NCBI GenBank assembly: GCA_002333145.1 | Contig: DDBN01000072.1 | Coordinates: forward strand, 1,536 to 17,066 | DNA: 15,531 nucleotides | From: Moraxellaceae bacterium UBA2031 | GTDB lineage: Bacteria > Pseudomonadota > Gammaproteobacteria > Pseudomonadales > Moraxellaceae | Direction of reading: 5' to 3' | Part shown: in pieces, positions 14,112-15,531 of the stretch | Layout of the letters: the number at the start of each line of letters is the position of its first letter | Position numbering within the stretch: the first letter of the stretch is position 1 | Translations under genes and position numbers: made by a program | The notes under the pieces: generated by a model | Told to the model about the DNA's origin: nothing | The model's database searches: none | Seen by the model: the letters and a program-made list of their open reading frames with translations, nothing else

Positions 14112-14702
14112 TCAGCGCGTCAAACGATAGATGGCAACTTCGCCAAATAGATTAGGGAACAACCGCGCCAGCCGACTGCCCTGCTGCCCACCATCTACAG
14201 CAATACGGTCCAATACCCGGATCCCTTTTTCACGACACAGCGAATCGAAGTCATGAAAAGTACAGAGATGAATATTAGGCGTGTTGTACCACGTATAGGG
14301 CAGCGCCTCTGATACCGGCATCATCCCTTTGAGCGTGAGATAAAAACGTGTTTTCCAATACGCAAAATTCGGAAAGGTAATAATAGCTTCACGCCCGACT
14401 CGCAACATATCGTCCAGCAGTACATCTGGCTTTTCAACGGCCTGCAATGCTTGCGTCATGATCACGGTATCGAAACTGGCATCACGGAAATTACCAAGGC
14501 CGACATTCAGATTTTGCTCGACTACGTTGATGCTGCGGGCAATACAGGCCGTAATGCGATCCGCATCGATCTCGATGCCATAACCCCGCACGGCAAAGCT
14601 ATCCCGTAAGTGCGCCAATAATTCACCATCGCCGCACCCCAGATCAAGCACTCGGGATGCTGGAGTGACCCACTTCTCAGCCAAGGCCAGATCAAGACGC
14701 AC
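14112..14702 (-). CDS. metW: Methionine biosynthesis protein MetW
   Basis: MetW is a class I SAM-dependent methyltransferase-fold protein that accompanies MetX in proteobacteria and is reported to be needed for, or to enhance, MetX function. The 196 residues show RVLDLGCGDGELLAHLRD (17-34), GYGIEIDADRITACI (40-54), FDTVIMTQALQAVEKPD (77-93) and the family signature LPYTWYNTPNIHLCTFHDF starting near 133. The start is GTG (14700-14702), preceded at 4 bases by a full GGAGGT ribosome binding site that lies inside the end of metX. The two genes overlap by 11 bases. The predicted N-terminus MRLDLALAEKW matches the family, supporting the GTG. Confidence 0.94.
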   Translation of the reverse strand: MRLDLALAEKWVTPASRVLDLGCGDGELLAHLRDSFAVRGYGIEIDADRITACIARSINVVEQNLNVGLGNFRDASFDTVIMTQALQAVEKPDVLLDDMLRVGREAIITFPNFAYWKTRFYLTLKGMMPVSEALPYTWYNTPNIHLCTFHDFDSLCREKGIRVLDRIAVDGGQQGSRLARLFPNLFGEVAIYRLTR

Positions 14703-15531
14703 AATGACCTCCTACGGGGATACGCTTCATGTAGGAACTAAAGACATCAACGTAACGTGGAATCGACAACAGAAACGAGTCATGCCCTTGTGGCGCATCA
14801 ATATCGGCATAACTCACGTCTTTGCCCTCATGAATAAGTGCGTCGACAATCTCGCGCGAACGCGCCGGCGAGAAACGCCAATCGGTGGTGAATGACACCA
14901 CTAGAAACTTGCACTGCGCCCGCGCCAATGTTTTTGCTAAATCGTGTTCGTATTCGCGCGCTGGATCGAAATAATCCAGCACCTTGGTCATCAACAAGTA
15001 GGTATTAGCATCAAAGTTACGCGAAAAAGTTTCGCCCTGATGCCGCAAATAAGACTCCACTTGAAACTCAACATCAAAGCCGTACATGAACTGTCCGCTG
15101 CGCAAATCACGCCCAAACTTCTGCTTCATGGCCTCATCGGACAGATAAGTGATATGGCCCACCATGCGCGCCAAAATCAGGCCGCGGCGAGGGTAAGTAT
15201 CATGCTGATAAAACCGGCCACCATGAAAGTCTGGATCGGTAAGAATGGACTGACGGGCAACTTCATTGAAGGCAATATTCTGAGCTGACAACTTAGGGGC
15301 GCAGGCAATCACTACTGCGTGACGAAGGCGCTCGGGATAATCCACCGACCACTGCAACGCTTGCATGCCCCCCAGTGATCCGCCCACTACGGCAGCCCAC
15401 TGCTTAATCCCTAGATAATCCGCAAGACGGGCCTGTACCTGAACCCAATCCTTCACCGTAACCAGAGGAAAATCAGGACCCCAGTTCTGTCCAGTCTCTG
15501 GATTAATGGAAGCGGGGCCTGTAGTGCCATG
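14692..15531 (-). CDS. metX: Homoserine O-acyltransferase MetX, C-terminal part (start outside window)
   Basis: MetX acylates homoserine (succinyl or acetyl donor) in the first committed step of methionine synthesis. The frame is open to the right edge, giving 279 residues of the 3' portion and no start. The first visible residues, HGTTGPASINPETG, belong to the conserved active-site region. The nucleophile elbow GGSLGGMQALQW holds the catalytic Ser (visible residue 52, codon 15376-15378). Asp in FTTDWRFSP (visible residue 217) and His in QGHDSFLL (visible residue 250) complete the triad of this alpha/beta hydrolase fold. Gammaproteobacterial metX genes paired with metW are often annotated as succinyltransferases, but the donor cannot be settled here. 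Its end overlaps metW by 11 bases. Any upstream control, such as a SAM riboswitch, would lie beyond the window. Confidence 0.95.
   Translation of the reverse strand, partial: HGTTGPASINPETGQNWGPDFPLVTVKDWVQVQARLADYLGIKQWAAVVGGSLGGMQALQWSVDYPERLRHAVVIACAPKLSAQNIAFNEVARQSILTDPDFHGGRFYQHDTYPRRGLILARMVGHITYLSDEAMKQKFGRDLRSGQFMYGFDVEFQVESYLRHQGETFSRNFDANTYLLMTKVLDYFDPAREYEHDLAKTLARAQCKFLVVSFTTDWRFSPARSREIVDALIHEGKDVSYADIDAPQGHDSFLLSIPRYVDVFSSYMKRIPVGGHCAS

Noticed and set aside
1..15531. Mobile elements, CRISPR, phage genes, tRNA or rRNA
   Set aside because: No transposase or integrase, no regularly spaced repeats, no target duplications and no tRNA-like cloverleaf were seen; composition and gene content are those of a core region.

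Overview
The window reads as a core chromosomal segment of a gammaproteobacterium. All main genes have close family matches, and from memory the order rsmD, two M16 genes, ftsY-ftsE-ftsX-rpoH, a DUF423 gene, thiS-thiG, trmB, hemW, rdgB, metW, metX is the arrangement seen in Pseudomonas and relatives. Base composition looks moderately GC-rich and even throughout. I see no insertion sequence, phage gene, CRISPR array, tRNA or rRNA, and no gene-free stretch longer than about 130 bases. The genus cannot be fixed from the sequence; a Pseudomonadales or Oceanospirillales-like bacterium is the best guess.

Layout. 1-501 (+) is the 3' end of a secreted protein with Ig-like character and two calcium-loop-like motifs. 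It is closed by a strong terminator, and a second perfect hairpin serves the facing outer-membrane beta-barrel gene (622-1167, -). From 5616 down to 1231 on the minus strand runs a tightly coupled operon: catalytic M16 protease, non-catalytic M16 partner, rsmD, then a YheT-type hydrolase. Each gene overlaps the next by 4 bases. Divergently, ftsY-ftsE-ftsX (5744-8551) links signal-recognition-particle docking with divisome-controlled cell-wall hydrolysis. rpoH (8666-9526), the heat-shock sigma factor, follows and ends at a strong terminator. A DUF423 membrane protein, thiS and thiG (thiazole synthesis) come next, then trmB (tRNA m7G46). hemW (-), an EVE-domain gene (+), and rdgB-metW-metX (-, metX running off the right edge) complete the window.

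The standout feature is a perfect CIRCE operator (TTAGCACTC-N9-GAGTGCTAA, 8600-8626) immediately upstream of rpoH, overlapping its best promoter candidate. This implies that the HrcA repressor controls the heat-shock sigma factor itself, wiring the two classical bacterial heat-shock systems in series. In the standard enterobacterial model rpoH is controlled mainly by mRNA thermosensing and protein stability. Other points worth a look are the trmB terminator buried inside the hemW coding sequence, the chain of ATGA/GTGA overlaps, the active/inactive M16 pair, and the EVE gene splitting the hemW/rdgB pair.
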